This document shows positions 1 through 10,796 of a DNA stretch of 64,000 bases, piece after piece. Numbering within the stretch: position 1 is the first letter of the stretch; each line of letters opens with the position of its first letter. Made by a program: the position numbers and the translations under genes. The notes beneath the pieces were generated by a model. It saw nothing but the letters and a program-made list of their open reading frames with translations. It was not told the origin of the DNA and made no database searches. This stretch comes from Camellia lanceoleosa (lineage: Eukaryota; Streptophyta; Magnoliopsida; Ericales; Theaceae): the NCBI GenBank assembly GCA_025200525.1, contig CM045770.1:120815429-120879428 (forward strand), written 5' to 3'.

Positions 1-1040
1 CTTCCGGGTAGTACGAGTCAAGCATGCATCATCCAAACATTTTGAAGGCGCGGCTGCGGCCATTTCATTTCTGCGTTTGATTTTTTTTTAATTAATTAGG
101 AATTCTGTAATAATTAATTATGTAGTTAGTTATTTATTTGGTTATGTAATATTTATTCGGACCCTCCGAGCGAGGGCAATTCTGTAATAAGTATGTGTGA
201 GTGTGTGTATGTCTTCCAACCCCACATCTTTCTTCCCTTTTATTTACTAGCTTTCGATGGTTAGATTAGGGCATGTTGCAATTTGCATACAGTATGATAG
301 CATGTTTGCATCTATTCATTCGTTTTGCATGCACCGGGCTCGGCGCATCATTCTAACTGCATTTGTATTTCCATTCCAAATTGAATATGTGTTATCTGTA
401 GCATCTCACATGTCATTCTTAGATTAGCCAAGCCTATTTTAGTTGCAATAGCCATCTCAACATGAACTAGGATCATGCATAAGATTCCTAACATAGCTCT
501 TGTTTTGGCTTGGAGTACTCTGTAAGTTCTTTTGCTTTAGCATCCTTGCACGCGTGTGAGTGTTGCCATGACAACATGATTACCATGAGGCTAGTTGCTT
601 ATGTGATATAAATACTTGAATGCCTGTGGATGGAGGTTGAATTACCTAAATTGGAATGATACATTAAAACTGCGAGTTTTAAGCCCACTTGAGGCTGGTA
701 AAAATCTGCATTTTTAGCCTACTTGCGAGTAGCAAACCATTTTCAAAACAAGCATGAAATGTTTTGTTTCAATTTAGGCGATTTGGTCTATACTTGTTTG
801 CTGCGCGTATAACATAGTAATTCTAGGCTAGTAACCGGAATAAGAGCGCATAATGTTTTCAAAACAAGATGTCACAGTTAGTAGAGGCCGATCTTTGATC
901 AGGCGAGAGGGGGTGCTCATAGCTGACCTTCTTCAATTGTACCCAAGTTCCCGAGCCGAGGCAACTTTGGTGATGATGGACACGTGGCCTTTGGCACCAA
1001 GTCAGGGTTTTCTAAATTCCCCCAAAATAAAATATTTAGG
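1..1040 (+). other. Non-coding stretch, probably LTR part of a TAT/Ogre-like element
   Basis: AT-rich sequence without a convincing coding region. It ends directly before the primer-binding-site-like motif at 1041, so its right part is most likely the 3' end of an LTR. The open frame starting at 853 runs straight through the LTR/primer-site junction and has no recognisable domain, so I do not treat it as a gene. The left edge of the element lies outside the window. Confidence 0.4.
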
Positions 1041-1240
1041 TGGCGACTCTGTATCTGGCAAAGCAGTCCATGTTTGGCACTCATTTTCTAAAAATCTGTT
1101 TTCTCAAAACGATTTGCCGGATTTGGATTCTTTGGTTCAGATTAAGAACCGTGACAATTTGAGTCTGAACTGTAGCAAACCCAAATGAACAAAACGGGAG
1201 GGGGGGGAGTCATCCTCCCGGGGCGTTCGGAGACGTCTAC
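1041..1240 (+). mobile_element. TAT/Ogre-like Gypsy leader with primer-binding site
   Basis: TGGCGACTCTG at 1041-1051 follows an AAATAAAATATTT tract. As I recall, this motif is the usual primer-binding site just inside the 5' LTR of TAT/Ogre-type Gypsy elements. The next roughly 190 bases align by eye with the reverse complement of 53660-53880, including TCTGGCAAAGCAGTCCATG, so the family has two leader copies in the window. No gag or pol follows; the copy is cut off before 1400. Confidence 0.5.
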
Positions 1241-1399
1241 AATAACCAACTTTGGTGAAGAAGTTACGTCTAAATCCCAATGGATTTGGAGAAATCAAAG
1301 AGAGAAGATGACTTCTAGAGAGAGAAGCTCCCGATCTGGAATTCTGGAGAGTTTTAGAGAGAGGACTGAAAAAGTGACATGAAATATCAGATTAACAAA

Positions 1400-1612
1400 C
1401 TGACATAACATGGTCCGCTTGAGCATGGAGTGCCCCGCTTGAGCGTCAAATACTCTAACCTAGTACTTTTGCAGACAGGTCAAACTTCTGAAACCAAACA
1501 TTCTCTGCTCGAATGTATAAACGGCCGCTCGAGTGGACAAGCAACTTCGAATGCATTTTGCATTTTTATTTTGGGGGCACTGTCCCTCAACCCTGCCAAG
1601 GCGCTGCCCTAA
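1400..1612. repeat. LTR scrap with degenerate CGCTCGAGCG motifs
   Basis: Contains CCGCTTGAGC, CCGCTTGAGCG and CCGCTCGAGTGG, decayed copies of the palindromic motif clustered in the Gypsy LTRs elsewhere in the window. It abuts the LTR fragment at 1613. It is too short and degraded to assign to an element. Confidence 0.45.
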
Positions 1613-1807
1613 TGTCACGACCAAAACCCGTCCCTGTAGGTTTAGCACCGTAACCGGCCAGTAATCCGTGGATTACCAAAGGCCTCTGAACAGATTAGCA
1701 AATAATAAGGGGCTGCGGAAACAATAATACGAAATAGACAAGGTCTAATGAGCTGTGATAACGTACATGGGATAGAATATTTTAAAACTTAATTATATAT
1801 ACATAAG
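1613..1807 (-). repeat. LTR-A terminal fragment (195 bp)
   Basis: Starts TGTCACGACC and follows the first 195 bases of the LTR at 7356 almost base for base, ending at ATATACATAAG. It stops where the LTR at 1808 starts. The continuation expected from 7356 (CATGCTAGTC) is not found at 9851, so this is not a simple nested insertion. Confidence 0.75.
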
Positions 1808-4190
1808 TGTCACGACCCAAACCCGCCCCTATAGGTTTAGCATCGTAACCGGCCAGTAATCCTTGGATTACCGAAGGCCTCTGAACAGATTAACATATAA
1901 TAAGGGGCTAGCGGAAGCAATATACAAAAATTATAATTGTCTAATGAGCTGTGCCGACTTATATGAAACAGAATATTTTAAAAACTTTATATGCATAACC
2001 ATAAGTCAACCATACATTATATTATACCACACACATTACAGTATCTTCCGTACAGACAACATAAATAAAATAAAGTCCCATGCATAATCAACCCTTGAAC
2101 CCAAGACACTTCGGGAACCTCCACGTGAGGCACAAAGGCTGGCTGACAACAGAAACACGGTCCCCCACCAAAACCTCCGGGCTTGCACTCCAGAATGCTC
2201 ACCTATAATATATATATATACAAATAGTGAGCTGAAGCCCAGTGAATAACATTAAGGTAAAGGGGTTAGTGAACGAATTCCGAACATTTTATACGTACAA
2301 AACAGATCATAGCGTAATCATAGTCATCATATATCACATAATGTCTTCCGACTAGAGTAACCGGTCCCGGACACCGATTAAACACATATCACCACAATGA
2401 AGTAGCTAACGAGATCTCGTAACTGTCATGGACCCGCATTTTCATACCGTCCCCCATGACTTGGGACTATCTATGGATGCCATAATAGATTTCAAACATG
2501 GATCTTCGTTCACAGAAACATATCTCATTTCAGAAATCATAGCTTGATATATCACATTTGGAACATAGTTTCATATAAACGTATCTTTACGATAACGTTA
2601 CTCACAGTGGTTCCGTAGATGGTCAAGCACTTCTCGGACGTTGACCTACAATCACAAAGGCACATAACACAACGTATCTCATCATTACTCATTCATGTGG
2701 CCATTAAGGCTTAGCTTACATTTCGTTGGTTCTTGTTTATTCTTATCACATGGCTTAGAACACACACACCCTTACAATCTTTTAGTGTGATTCATTCTTA
2801 TTACAATGCTCAAGTCACATACACACTTGCCATTCATTATCTTGTTACATTCTTTTCTTAGTGTGTGTTTCTAGCCCATAACCTCATTACTATAGCTTAA
2901 TTAAGGCTTAGGAATGCCTAAGATGTAATGAGGATGTCAAAACATGCCTTGGAATACTTAGGCAAAATTTCAGAATTTTAAGTCCTCGCTTGAGCGAAGC
3001 TTTTCTCGCTCGAGCGAGCATGCAAAAATGTGACTGGTCGCTCAAGCGCACATTCCTTCGCTCGAGCGATCTGTAAATGATGCAAACTTCTAGGAGCTCG
3101 AAATTTACGCTCGAGCGGACTTTTGGTCGCTCGAGCGAGGTGCATGATCTCAGAGTGGTCGCTCGAGCGAGAACCCCTTCGCTCGAGCGAGGCTGCAAAA
3201 TCTGGAATTTCCAGATTGCACCTCCAACTTCAAAACTCGAATTTAAAACCTCCAAAACACTTCTCTTGGGCCCCAAAGCTTGATATAACCCAGAAAACTT
3301 GTAGAATATAAAAGTTTTAAAGATCAATTGGTAAAACCATGGCCCAAGGTTTGTCAAAACTCACAATTTCAACTTGAATTTCAAGAAGTAAGACATGCAT
3401 GTGAATTCTTTAAAACTCTTGACTTCAAAACCCATGAAACTTGCAATTTGAGCTCCTAAACTCCATGTATGCAAGAAACCCTTTTCAAAACATGGATTTA
3501 AACTTTAAAACATGATGAATTACCCATGCATGAGTCAAATAACTCTTGATAACAACATTGATGCTTAAAACCAAACTCATCATGCCAAAACTCCATATAT
3601 TCATGTATGCATGTGGATTTCTCTTCCAAATTCTCTTTCAAGACTTCAAAAACATGGAATTGTCTTACAAAACTTGATGAAATATGCATGCATGTACCAT
3701 TCAACCTCCATAACCAACACAAATGGTAAAACTCCTAACTATCATGGTGATTTAGCACCTACATGAGCATGAATGCATGAATTGCAACCCAATTCTTAAA
3801 CCCAAGCTCAATGCACATATTTAATCACAAAATCTTCATGTTAGAGACTTAGATTTACAGATTAGGGGTTGGACTCTCACCTAGAGTCTTGAATCTCACT
3901 TATTCTAGCACAATCTTGGTGAGTACAATCAAAATCTCCAATTCTTCTTTGAATTCTTCCTTCTATATCTGGGCAAGAATATGAAAATGAGTATGTATCT
4001 GAATCTGTTCTAGAATGAAATCTGAATGTGCATAAGACATGAATTCGCAGTTTAAAGTCAAAGACATGAACAAATCATTATGTCGCAAACAGATAGAAAC
4101 ACATAAATAATGCAATTCAAATGCAAATTAATTCCAGATTCCTTCTAAATTACTGTTAGGGATAATTAATCGGAGGTCGGAGTTATTACA
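1808..4190 (-). repeat. 3' LTR (subfamily B)
   Basis: Bounded by TGTCACGACC on the left and GTTATTACA on the right (sense strand TGTAATAAC to GTCGTGACA). In the sense direction it carries the palindrome cluster (3190-2987), then a GTTACTCACAGTGG block (as read on +, near 2600), an unresolved cassette (2343-2480) and the conserved GCCCAGTGAATAA block (near 2240). Only the roughly 150 bp at 4040-4190 match the partner LTR closely. Confidence 0.85.
2987..3190. repeat. CGCTCGAGCG palindrome cluster in LTR-B (8 copies)
   Basis: Eight copies, some with one mismatch, of the self-complementary 10-mer CGCTCGAGCG. They are arranged as four pairs with starts about 20-25 bp apart. Immediately to the right is a further inverted repeat, AATCTGGAATTTCCAGATT (3202-3220). 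All copies could pair with each other in RNA or single-stranded DNA. Confidence 0.9.
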
Positions 4191-6122
4191 GTCTTCCCCC
4201 CTTAAAAGAGTTTGGTCCTCCAAACTCGAATTACCTTCGTTCGGAACCAACATTGGGTCCAACGGGAACAAATCCGGATATCTCTTCATCATGTCTTCCT
4301 CGGTTTCCCAAGTTGCATAGGTTCCTCCGTGGTTTTGCCAATCAACTTTTACCAACGGTATCTCTTTATTTCTCAACCTTTTAATCCGGCAGTTCACAAT
4401 CTGAATAGGTCTTTCCTCATAAGTGTAGTCATCTTTCAGCAATACATGTGTCGGTTTGATGACGTGGAGTGGATCCCTCAAATATTCCTAAAGCATCGAT
4501 ACATGAAAGACGTTATGCATGTGCTCCATTACTGGAGGTAAGGCTACCTGATACGATACCGGGTTGATCTTTTCGAGAACTTCATAAGGTCTAACATATC
4601 TTGGCGCTAATTTTCCCTTAACAGCAAACCAAGTTTGACTCTTCATCGGGGTCACCTTGATAAACACATGGTCCCCAACTTCATATTCCCTATCTCTTCT
4701 TCGGACATCAGCATAGCTTTTCTGCCGACTCTGTGCAGTTTTCAGGTGTTGTTGGATCAGTTTCACTTTCTCGGTTGTTTCTTGCACAAGTTCCGGTCCC
4801 AACAAAGGTCTATCACCAACTTCAGCCTAGCATATCGGAGAACGACATTTTCTTCCATACAAAACTTCGTAAGGAGCCATCCCAATGCTTGAATGGTAAC
4901 TGTTGTTGTACACAAATTCAGCTAATGGCAAGTAGGTCTCCCAATTCCCTTGGAAGTCTAACACACACATTCTGAGCATATCCTCCAGAGTTTAGTTCAT
5001 TCGTTCAGTTTGGCCATCTGTCTGTGGGTGATAGGCACTGCTCAGTCTCAATTCAGTCCCCAAGGCCTGTTTCAAACTCTGCCAAAATCTTGATACAAAC
5101 TTTGAGTCCCTGTCAGACACAATAGATACTGGCACTCCATGCAATCTCATAATTTCAATCATATAGATATTGGCTAATTTATCAGCATTATAAATAGTTT
5201 TGACAGGCAGAAAATGGGCATACTTAGTTAAACGGTCAACTATAACCCAGATAGAGTCCATACCTCGAGAAGAACAGGGCAATCCCACAATGAAATCCAT
5301 GGTAATGTGCTCCCATTTCTATGCCAGTATTTGGAGTGGTTGTAGTAACCCAGCAGGTCGTTGATGCTCAGCTTTAACCTGTTGGCAATGTAGACATCTA
5401 GCCACAAAGTCTGCAATACTCTTTTTCATTCCAGACCACCAAAAATTCTGTTTCAAATTATGATACATCTTCGTGTTTCCCGGATGCATAGCAAACTTAC
5501 TACTGTGAGCTGCAGTCATAATACGTTTTCTCAATTCACCACAATCGGGCACACAAAGACGGTTCTGAAATTTCAGTACATCATTCTCAAACACAAATCC
5601 TGGCCTTGGCTTCGAATCAAGTTCCTCTATGATCTTTTTCAAGTATTCATCTTCACATTGTTTTTGTTTGATCTCATCGAGAATAGCAGGTTGAGTAGAA
5701 ATAGCAGTAGACAGCCCAACTTGTTCTAGGTCAGTCAACAATTCTTTTCGGTTGGATAACAAACATGACAAATTCGCACTGGATTTTCGGCTCAAGGCAT
5801 CTGCTACGGTATTAGCCTTTCCTGGATGATACAGGATTTGCAAATCATAATCCTTGATTAACTCTAACCATTGCCTCTGTCTCATGTTCAATTCCTTTTG
5901 GATGAAAAAGTATTTCAAGCTTTTATGGTCGGTGTATACCTCACAAGCTTTTATGTTCAAGTAATTCTTTTCATGTGGTCAGAGTTGTCTAGAAACATAG
6001 GCAATCACCCTTCCGTTTTGCATTAGTACACATCCCAAGCCTTTATAGGAAGCATCACTGTACACTTGAAGCCCATCAGTACCATTAGGCAAAGTTAAGA
6101 TTAGTGCAGTCACTAACCTGGT
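4128..6122 (-). pseudogene. Gypsy pol remnant: RNase H, integrase, chromodomain-like tail
   Basis: One reading frame with several in-frame stops and no shift. In order: RNase H with SDASYKGLGCVL, then a gap of about 20 residues before [13 protein letters not shown], and the end motif [15 protein letters not shown]; the HHCC zinc finger of integrase ([14 protein letters not shown]); the integrase core with all three acidic residues (MDFIVGLP, SIVSDRDSKF, GQTERMN); the GPY/F-type C-terminus; and a chromodomain-like tail (WETEEDMMKRYPDLF). The stop lies about 20 codons inside the LTR. The frame begins abruptly at about 6122, beside gag; protease and reverse transcriptase are absent. Individual segments are well preserved, so decay by point mutation is modest. 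Confidence 0.9.
4191..4207 (-). other. Polypurine tract
   Basis: Minus-strand CTTTTAAGGGGGGAAGAC directly precedes the 3' LTR. This is the priming site for plus-strand DNA synthesis. The pol frame reads through this tract and ends inside the LTR, so coding and replication signals overlap here. Confidence 0.85.
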
Positions 6123-6124
6123 TT

Positions 6125-7144
6125 TCAATTCTTAGAAAACTCTGCGGTTCTTGCATTTGGTCTTGCTGCGGAAACAGACCCGGTGGAACTTGTCATAGGA
6201 CGGTTAACCTCGTTGGATCTCATCGGGCAATCCCTCACCATGTGGCCAGTCTTGCCACAGCGAAAACACGTACCTGATGCTCGATAACAAGCACCTCTGT
6301 GCTTCTTTCCGCAGTCGGGGCAGTTTGGAGTAGATCCACTACTTTGACTAGAGCTGCTGGAAGATCCTGTATATTGCCTCTTCGGAACTGACCGGCCTTT
6401 CTTGAAACTGAATTCGGTCATCTTTCCTGTCCATTCTGTTGTTGGTGTTGTAGTTTGTTTCTTAGCCGCTATTGTGGCTTCTGTCATCAATGCCCTGTCG
6501 AGTACCTCCACATAAGTAGGTAATTTTAGGACACCCACTCGGTCAAATATTTCCAGATCCAATCCTCCCTCAAACTTCCGTGCTTTTTTGTAATCAGTAT
6601 CCACCATATGTGGAGCAAACCGTGCCAGCTCGGTGAATTTGGCTTCATATTTTGCTACAGCCATTCTTCCCTGCTTAAGTTCCTGAAATTCAGACACTTT
6701 CCGATCCCTGAAACATTGGGGAAAGTACTTGTCGTAGAAGATAGCATTAAATTGTGCCCACATCATATTTCCACTGCCATTTCAGATCAGTAACCACCAC
6801 CTGGGGGCTTCATCTTTCAGAGTGTAAGTGGCTAGAAGGACTTTCTGAGTTTCAGTACAAGGGAACACTTCATATAACTTCTCCATTTCAAGTAGCCACG
6901 TCTCTGCTTTCAATGGTTCAATTCCACCATAGAACGTTGGCGGTTTCATTTTTATGAATTTCTGTGTCAGATTGATGAGGTCATTATTATTTGCCTCGGC
7001 TTGTGCTGGTGGAGGTGGAGGGGGCAAGGGTTGTTGTCTCTGTTGTTGTACCAAGGTTTCAGTCAATGCCGCTAACATCTATTCCATTCGGCCCATGCGA
7101 GCCTCTGAAGATTCACTTTCACCACTTCCCCTTGCATTCTCCAT
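6125..7144 (-). pseudogene. Gypsy gag with CCHC zinc knuckle
   Basis: About 340 codons starting at the ATG whose complement is at 7142-7144. Two nonsense codons interrupt it (near 7081 and after WWLLI near 6780). The retrotransposon gag domain is clear (KAETWLLEMEKLYEVF, FNAIFYDKYFPQ, KYEAKFTELARFAPH), followed by a serine-rich linker and a double cysteine region ending in the CCHC knuckle CFRCGKTGHMVRDCP. Gag packages element RNA. The frame ends at 6125, right where the RNase H part of pol begins in another frame, which marks the deletion or fusion point. Confidence 0.9.
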
Positions 7145-7340
7145 CTTACTATACAGACATCAAATAATAATAAACATAGGCATAATCTTATTCGTTTCCT
7201 TCAATTCAATTGATTCAAATGCACATTCAGTTTTCATATTCAGTTGCATTACCATATACCCACACATGCAGATAGAATGCCCCTAACTCTTACTAGGACA
7301 CCCTAAGCTCATACGGGCCTATGTGTGCGGTAAAACACGT

Positions 7341-7352
7341 GCTTTGATACCA
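7341..7352 (-). other. Primer-binding site (tRNA-iMet type)
   Basis: Minus-strand TGGTATCAAAGC, three bases inside the 5' LTR. It differs at one position from TGGTATCAGAGC, the site complementary to the 3' end of plant initiator tRNA-Met, which is present intact at 46557. Confidence 0.85.
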
Positions 7353-8035
7353 CTCTGTCACGACCCAAACCCACCCTTGTAGGTTTAGCACCGTAACCGG
7401 CCAGTAATCCGTGGATTACCAAAGGCCCCTGAACAGATTAGCAAAGAATAAGGGGCTGCGGAAGCAATAATACGAAATAGACAAGGTCCGATGAGCTGTG
7501 ATAACGTACATAGGACAGAATATTTTAAAACTTAATTATATATACATAAGCATGCTAGTCAAGGACACCAATATTTACAAAAGTGAACTTCCCAAGATCT
7601 GACTTTACAAACAGTTACAGAGACTAGCATGAAAACAAAAACAGCCATGGCATTAGACTTCGATTGGAACCTCATCGGGAGGTACAACGGTTGGCTGACA
7701 AAAATAGTACGAAAGGCTATCAACTCTGGCCTTGGTTATGTGCCGGCTCACCTACATACATAATATATAAACTGTGAGCGAAAGCCCAGTGAATAATAAC
7801 AGAGTAAAGGGGTTATATGAATGATGTCCATCACAAGTTAGAATGCAGTATTTAAATCAGAATATAATCAAATTTCAAAACAGAATAGCTTCAGATATAT
7901 ACTCATGTTCATATTCAGATTTTACATAAGTTCATACGTGGTACACCCATTAGCTATCAGATCAGATTGGTCTAGAGACCCACATACATAGTTGGTACCA
8001 ACGACTATAAAGGTCCATATCTTGCGTGCAAGTAG

Positions 8036-8152
8036 CCATGGTATTGTTAACCCTAGGCAGGGCCATGTGCAGATTGGCCGCGGTATTGTTACCCCTGGGC
8101 GAGGGCCACATATAGATTGGCCGCGGTATTGTTACCCCTAGGCGAGGGCCAC
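8036..8152. repeat. LTR-A tandem cassette (3 units)
   Basis: Three units of about 45 bp containing CGGTATTGTTACCCCT and GGCGAGGGCC. The same units, with their flanks, reappear in the interior of another element at 46848-47016 in the same sense orientation. Confidence 0.8.
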
Positions 8153-8550
8153 GTGAACTAAGGTTGCCACAAATACATTTCAGAAAATTGGACATTCATT
8201 CATCATTCGTAAGATAGTATTTCAGAAAACAGATTATACCGTACCAGTCAGAAAATATATAGGTTAAACATAACTTTACAAAGTTATTACTCATAGTGGG
8301 CTTGGAGACAGACAGACAGAGCAGATCGATCAGACAGGACGTGGTACGTGACCTACACGACACATAATAGATGCACACTTGAAACACATGTTCTAATTGT
8401 AAAAAATTTATTTCGTTGGTTCTTAACGTGTTTCTAATCTCTTATCCTCATTAGAGAGTCTTAAACATGGCCTAGGAATGCCTAGGATGGAATGAGAATA
8501 CAAAGATGCACTTAGAAACACTTTTCAAAATTTTGTTGAAACAGGGGTCC

Positions 8551-8872
8551 CACTCGAGCGTGGCTTTATCCGCTCGAGTGGACATGCAGACAAAAGGGAT
8601 CCGCTCGAGCGTGTATTACTCCGCTCGAGCGGACTGTAAACTACAGTAGAAGTACTGGATGCATGAAATTCACACTCGATGGGGGCTTGATACTGACTTG
8701 GGCGTGAGACACAAGTCTTCGCTCGAGCATGCATTACTCCGCTCGAGCGGACTGTAAACATGTGAAAAGTACTAGATACACGAAATTCCCACTTGAGCGC
8801 CACTTTCCCCCGCTTGAGCGGACTTCATGAACTCAGCGTGTACGCTCGAGCGTGGAGTTCCCCGCTCGAGCG
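8551..8872. repeat. CGCTCGAGCG palindrome cluster in LTR-A
   Basis: About ten copies, from perfect CCGCTCGAGCGG to variants such as CGCTTGAGCG and CACTCGAGCG, mostly paired about 25-30 bp apart. It is followed at 8883 by the inverted repeat AATCTGGAATTTCCAGATT. Confidence 0.9.
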
Positions 8873-9851
8873 TGAATCCAAAATCTGGAATTTCCAGATT
8901 TGAACCTCAAGCTCAAAACTCAACTTCAAAGCATCAAATTCGATCCTTTTGGGCTAATTTTCTGGAAAACTCTTGTAAACTCATAGTATGACATGTTTTG
9001 AAGATCAATTTTGTAAAATCAAGCCCAAAGGTAAGTCAATTGAACACAATTTCAAATAAAATTTCAAGTACGAAAATTAATGTATCATGCAAGAATCTCC
9101 TTGAAACCAAACCCTCCAAAACATGATCAAACTAGACAATTTGATGGACAATAAGATGCATGACCACAATGAGAGTGAAATTACCACATGCATGGAAGAA
9201 ATCTTAGAATTCAAACCCAAAACATGGAAATTTAAGCATGCATGCATGAATCACTACTCAATTCAACACCTTAACCTAATTCCTAGCTTTAGACACTAAT
9301 TAACCATGAACCATGCAAGAATTATTCTTAAATTTACAATTGAAAGGGAAATCTCCTACCTAGAAGCTCAAATTTGCAAAGCCTCTTCAATTCTCCTAAG
9401 CTCCAAGCCAAATCTCTAGATGAATCCTATTTTCTCCTAGCTCTCTTTCTCTAGTCGATTTTGACAAGGAAAAATAGCTGAGGAAATATGTTTCAAAGTG
9501 TAATAAGGTTGGTCTCCAAATCAAGCCACTAAGTGGCATAATGGTAAATAAGTCCAACTAATATAATTTAGCTTTATTTAATCGTACCAAATCAAATTTA
9601 AATTAAATCGACCATAAAATTCTATAAATTCTAACTAGTACATATATCAAGCCAATTTCTAACTCGAACGCCGATAAGGCTTTCAATTCGCAGTTTAAAG
9701 TCAAAGACATGAACAAATCATTATGTCGCAAACAGATAGAAACACATAAATAATGCAATTCAAATGCAAATTAATTCCAGATTCCTTCTAAATTACTGTT
9801 AGGGATAATTAATCGTGATTTAGCATTAATCGGAGGTCGGGGTTATTACAC

Positions 9852-10013
9852 CTAGGACCCGCAGAGGTGCTTCTCGACCTCATGAGTGACCGGGCAATGA
9901 CTCGACCAAACCTAGTCGAAGTGGCAAATCACGAAAGAAAGATCGAAACCGGGATCGCTACAAGGGCGAATTACATTAACGATTACTGTAGTTTGAGACT
10001 TGTGTCATTTTAA
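9852..10013 (+). pseudogene. Unrecognised 53-codon coding tail next to an LTR
   Basis: Open frame from the first codon after the LTR end to a TAA at 10011-10013. It has a balanced composition and codes for a charged polypeptide (contains LVEVANHERKIETG and RANYINDYCSLRL). The GC content is clearly above the surrounding AT-rich DNA, which is typical of coding exons here. There is no start codon at the left edge; the rest may have been displaced by the Gypsy element or lost. I do not recognise the family. It could also be the end of another transposon protein. Confidence 0.4.
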
Positions 10014-10700
10014 TTCATAATATTTCAAATGTAATATATTTGGTCCTAAATTTTGAATATCGTTTCAAATAAGGATAATTGAAAACATTATTGCTCTATT
10101 TCAAGGGCAAAGTTGTCAATTTGATAAAATATAAACTAGGTTGATAAAAATAAATGTGAAAAAATTATTTTTGAATTTTTAAAAATTATTTCAACCCACC
10201 ATAGGTAAAATTACATAAAAATGATAAATCTTTTATATTATTATTTTTTTTACCAAATTAATTTTTAATATGTGTTTGAATGATAATCATGTAATGATTG
10301 ATCGTTTTTGTTAATATATATATATACATATTAATTATAGTTATCATGTAATAGATGGTTATATTTGTTGTTAACAAATATTTTGGTTATCATGTAGTGA
10401 ATGACTATTAGTTTCTTAATGTGTAATAGATTTGTTTAATATATGAAATATTTTTAATTTTTTGATATTTTGGATTGGTTTAATAATGACATCAAAATTG
10501 TCCTTATATTTGACATTTGAAAAAAAATTTAAAAATAAATTATTTTTATATAATTTTATCTTCTAAAAATTATTTTTATATAATTTTATTTTTGAGATGG
10601 TAGAAATAATTTTTTTATATTTATTTTCGTTAAATCTCATTTTTATTTTTTTATTATTTTTAATATGTATACTATTGAGTATATATATGTGTAAATTTTA
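10014..10700. other. AT-rich intergenic DNA
   Basis: Very AT-rich, with repeated TTTTTATATAATTTTAT segments. No coding frame, RNA gene or transposon terminus was seen. Confidence 0.6.
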
Positions 10701-10730
10701 TTGATTGAAAATTGCATATACCTTCGGCCT

Positions 10731-10769
10731 CCCAAGATCAAAATCTTGGGATTAGGGTTTAGGGTTAGG
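10731..10769 (+). promoter_or_regulatory. Inverted repeat and telo-box upstream of the HtrA-like gene
   Basis: CCCAAGAT-CAAA-ATCTTGGG (10731-10750) is a perfect 8-bp hairpin with a 4-base loop. It is followed at once by TTAGGGTTTAGGGTTAGG (10752-10769), whose complement contains AAACCCTAA, the plant telo-box found near transcription starts of many housekeeping genes. It lies 30-65 bases before the chosen ATG, so it is probably 5' UTR or core promoter. Confidence 0.5.
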
Positions 10770-10796
10770 AATCAATTTCTAAATCTTCACCAGAGA

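Larger units (their letters stand above)
1808..9850 (-). mobile_element. Defective, probably chimeric Tekay/Del-type Gypsy element
   Basis: Complete LTR-internal-LTR layout on the minus strand. LTRs lie at 1808-4190 and 7356-9850, the polypurine tract is next to 4190, and a tRNA-iMet-type primer site sits at 7341-7352. The internal part is only 3.2 kb: gag with its zinc knuckle runs directly into the RNase H region, and protease and reverse transcriptase are missing. The chromodomain-like tail after integrase and LTRs above 2 kb fit the Tekay/Del chromoviruses. The two LTRs belong to different subfamilies except for about 150 bp, and no matching 5-bp target duplication flanks the element, which suggests recombination. 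It cannot be autonomous. Confidence 0.85.
7356..9850 (-). repeat. 5' LTR (subfamily A)
   Basis: TGTCACGACC to GTTATTACA, 2495 bp. In sense order it carries the palindrome cluster (8872-8551), a CCACTATGAGTAATAAC block near 8290, the tandem cassette (8152-8036) and the CACTGGGCTTTCGCTCAC-type block near 7780. The fragment at 1613-1807 is the same subfamily. Confidence 0.85.

Noticed and set aside
853..1188. 111-codon open frame
   Set aside because: It crosses the LTR/primer-site junction of a TAT-like element and has no domain; open by chance.
2987..3190. CRISPR-like array of palindromic repeats
   Set aside because: The repeats are only 10-12 bp with short, variable, non-unique spacers, occur in several LTRs, and the genome is a plant.
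10752..10769. Interstitial telomere
   Set aside because: Only about two to three TTTAGGG units; too short, and better read as a telo-box.
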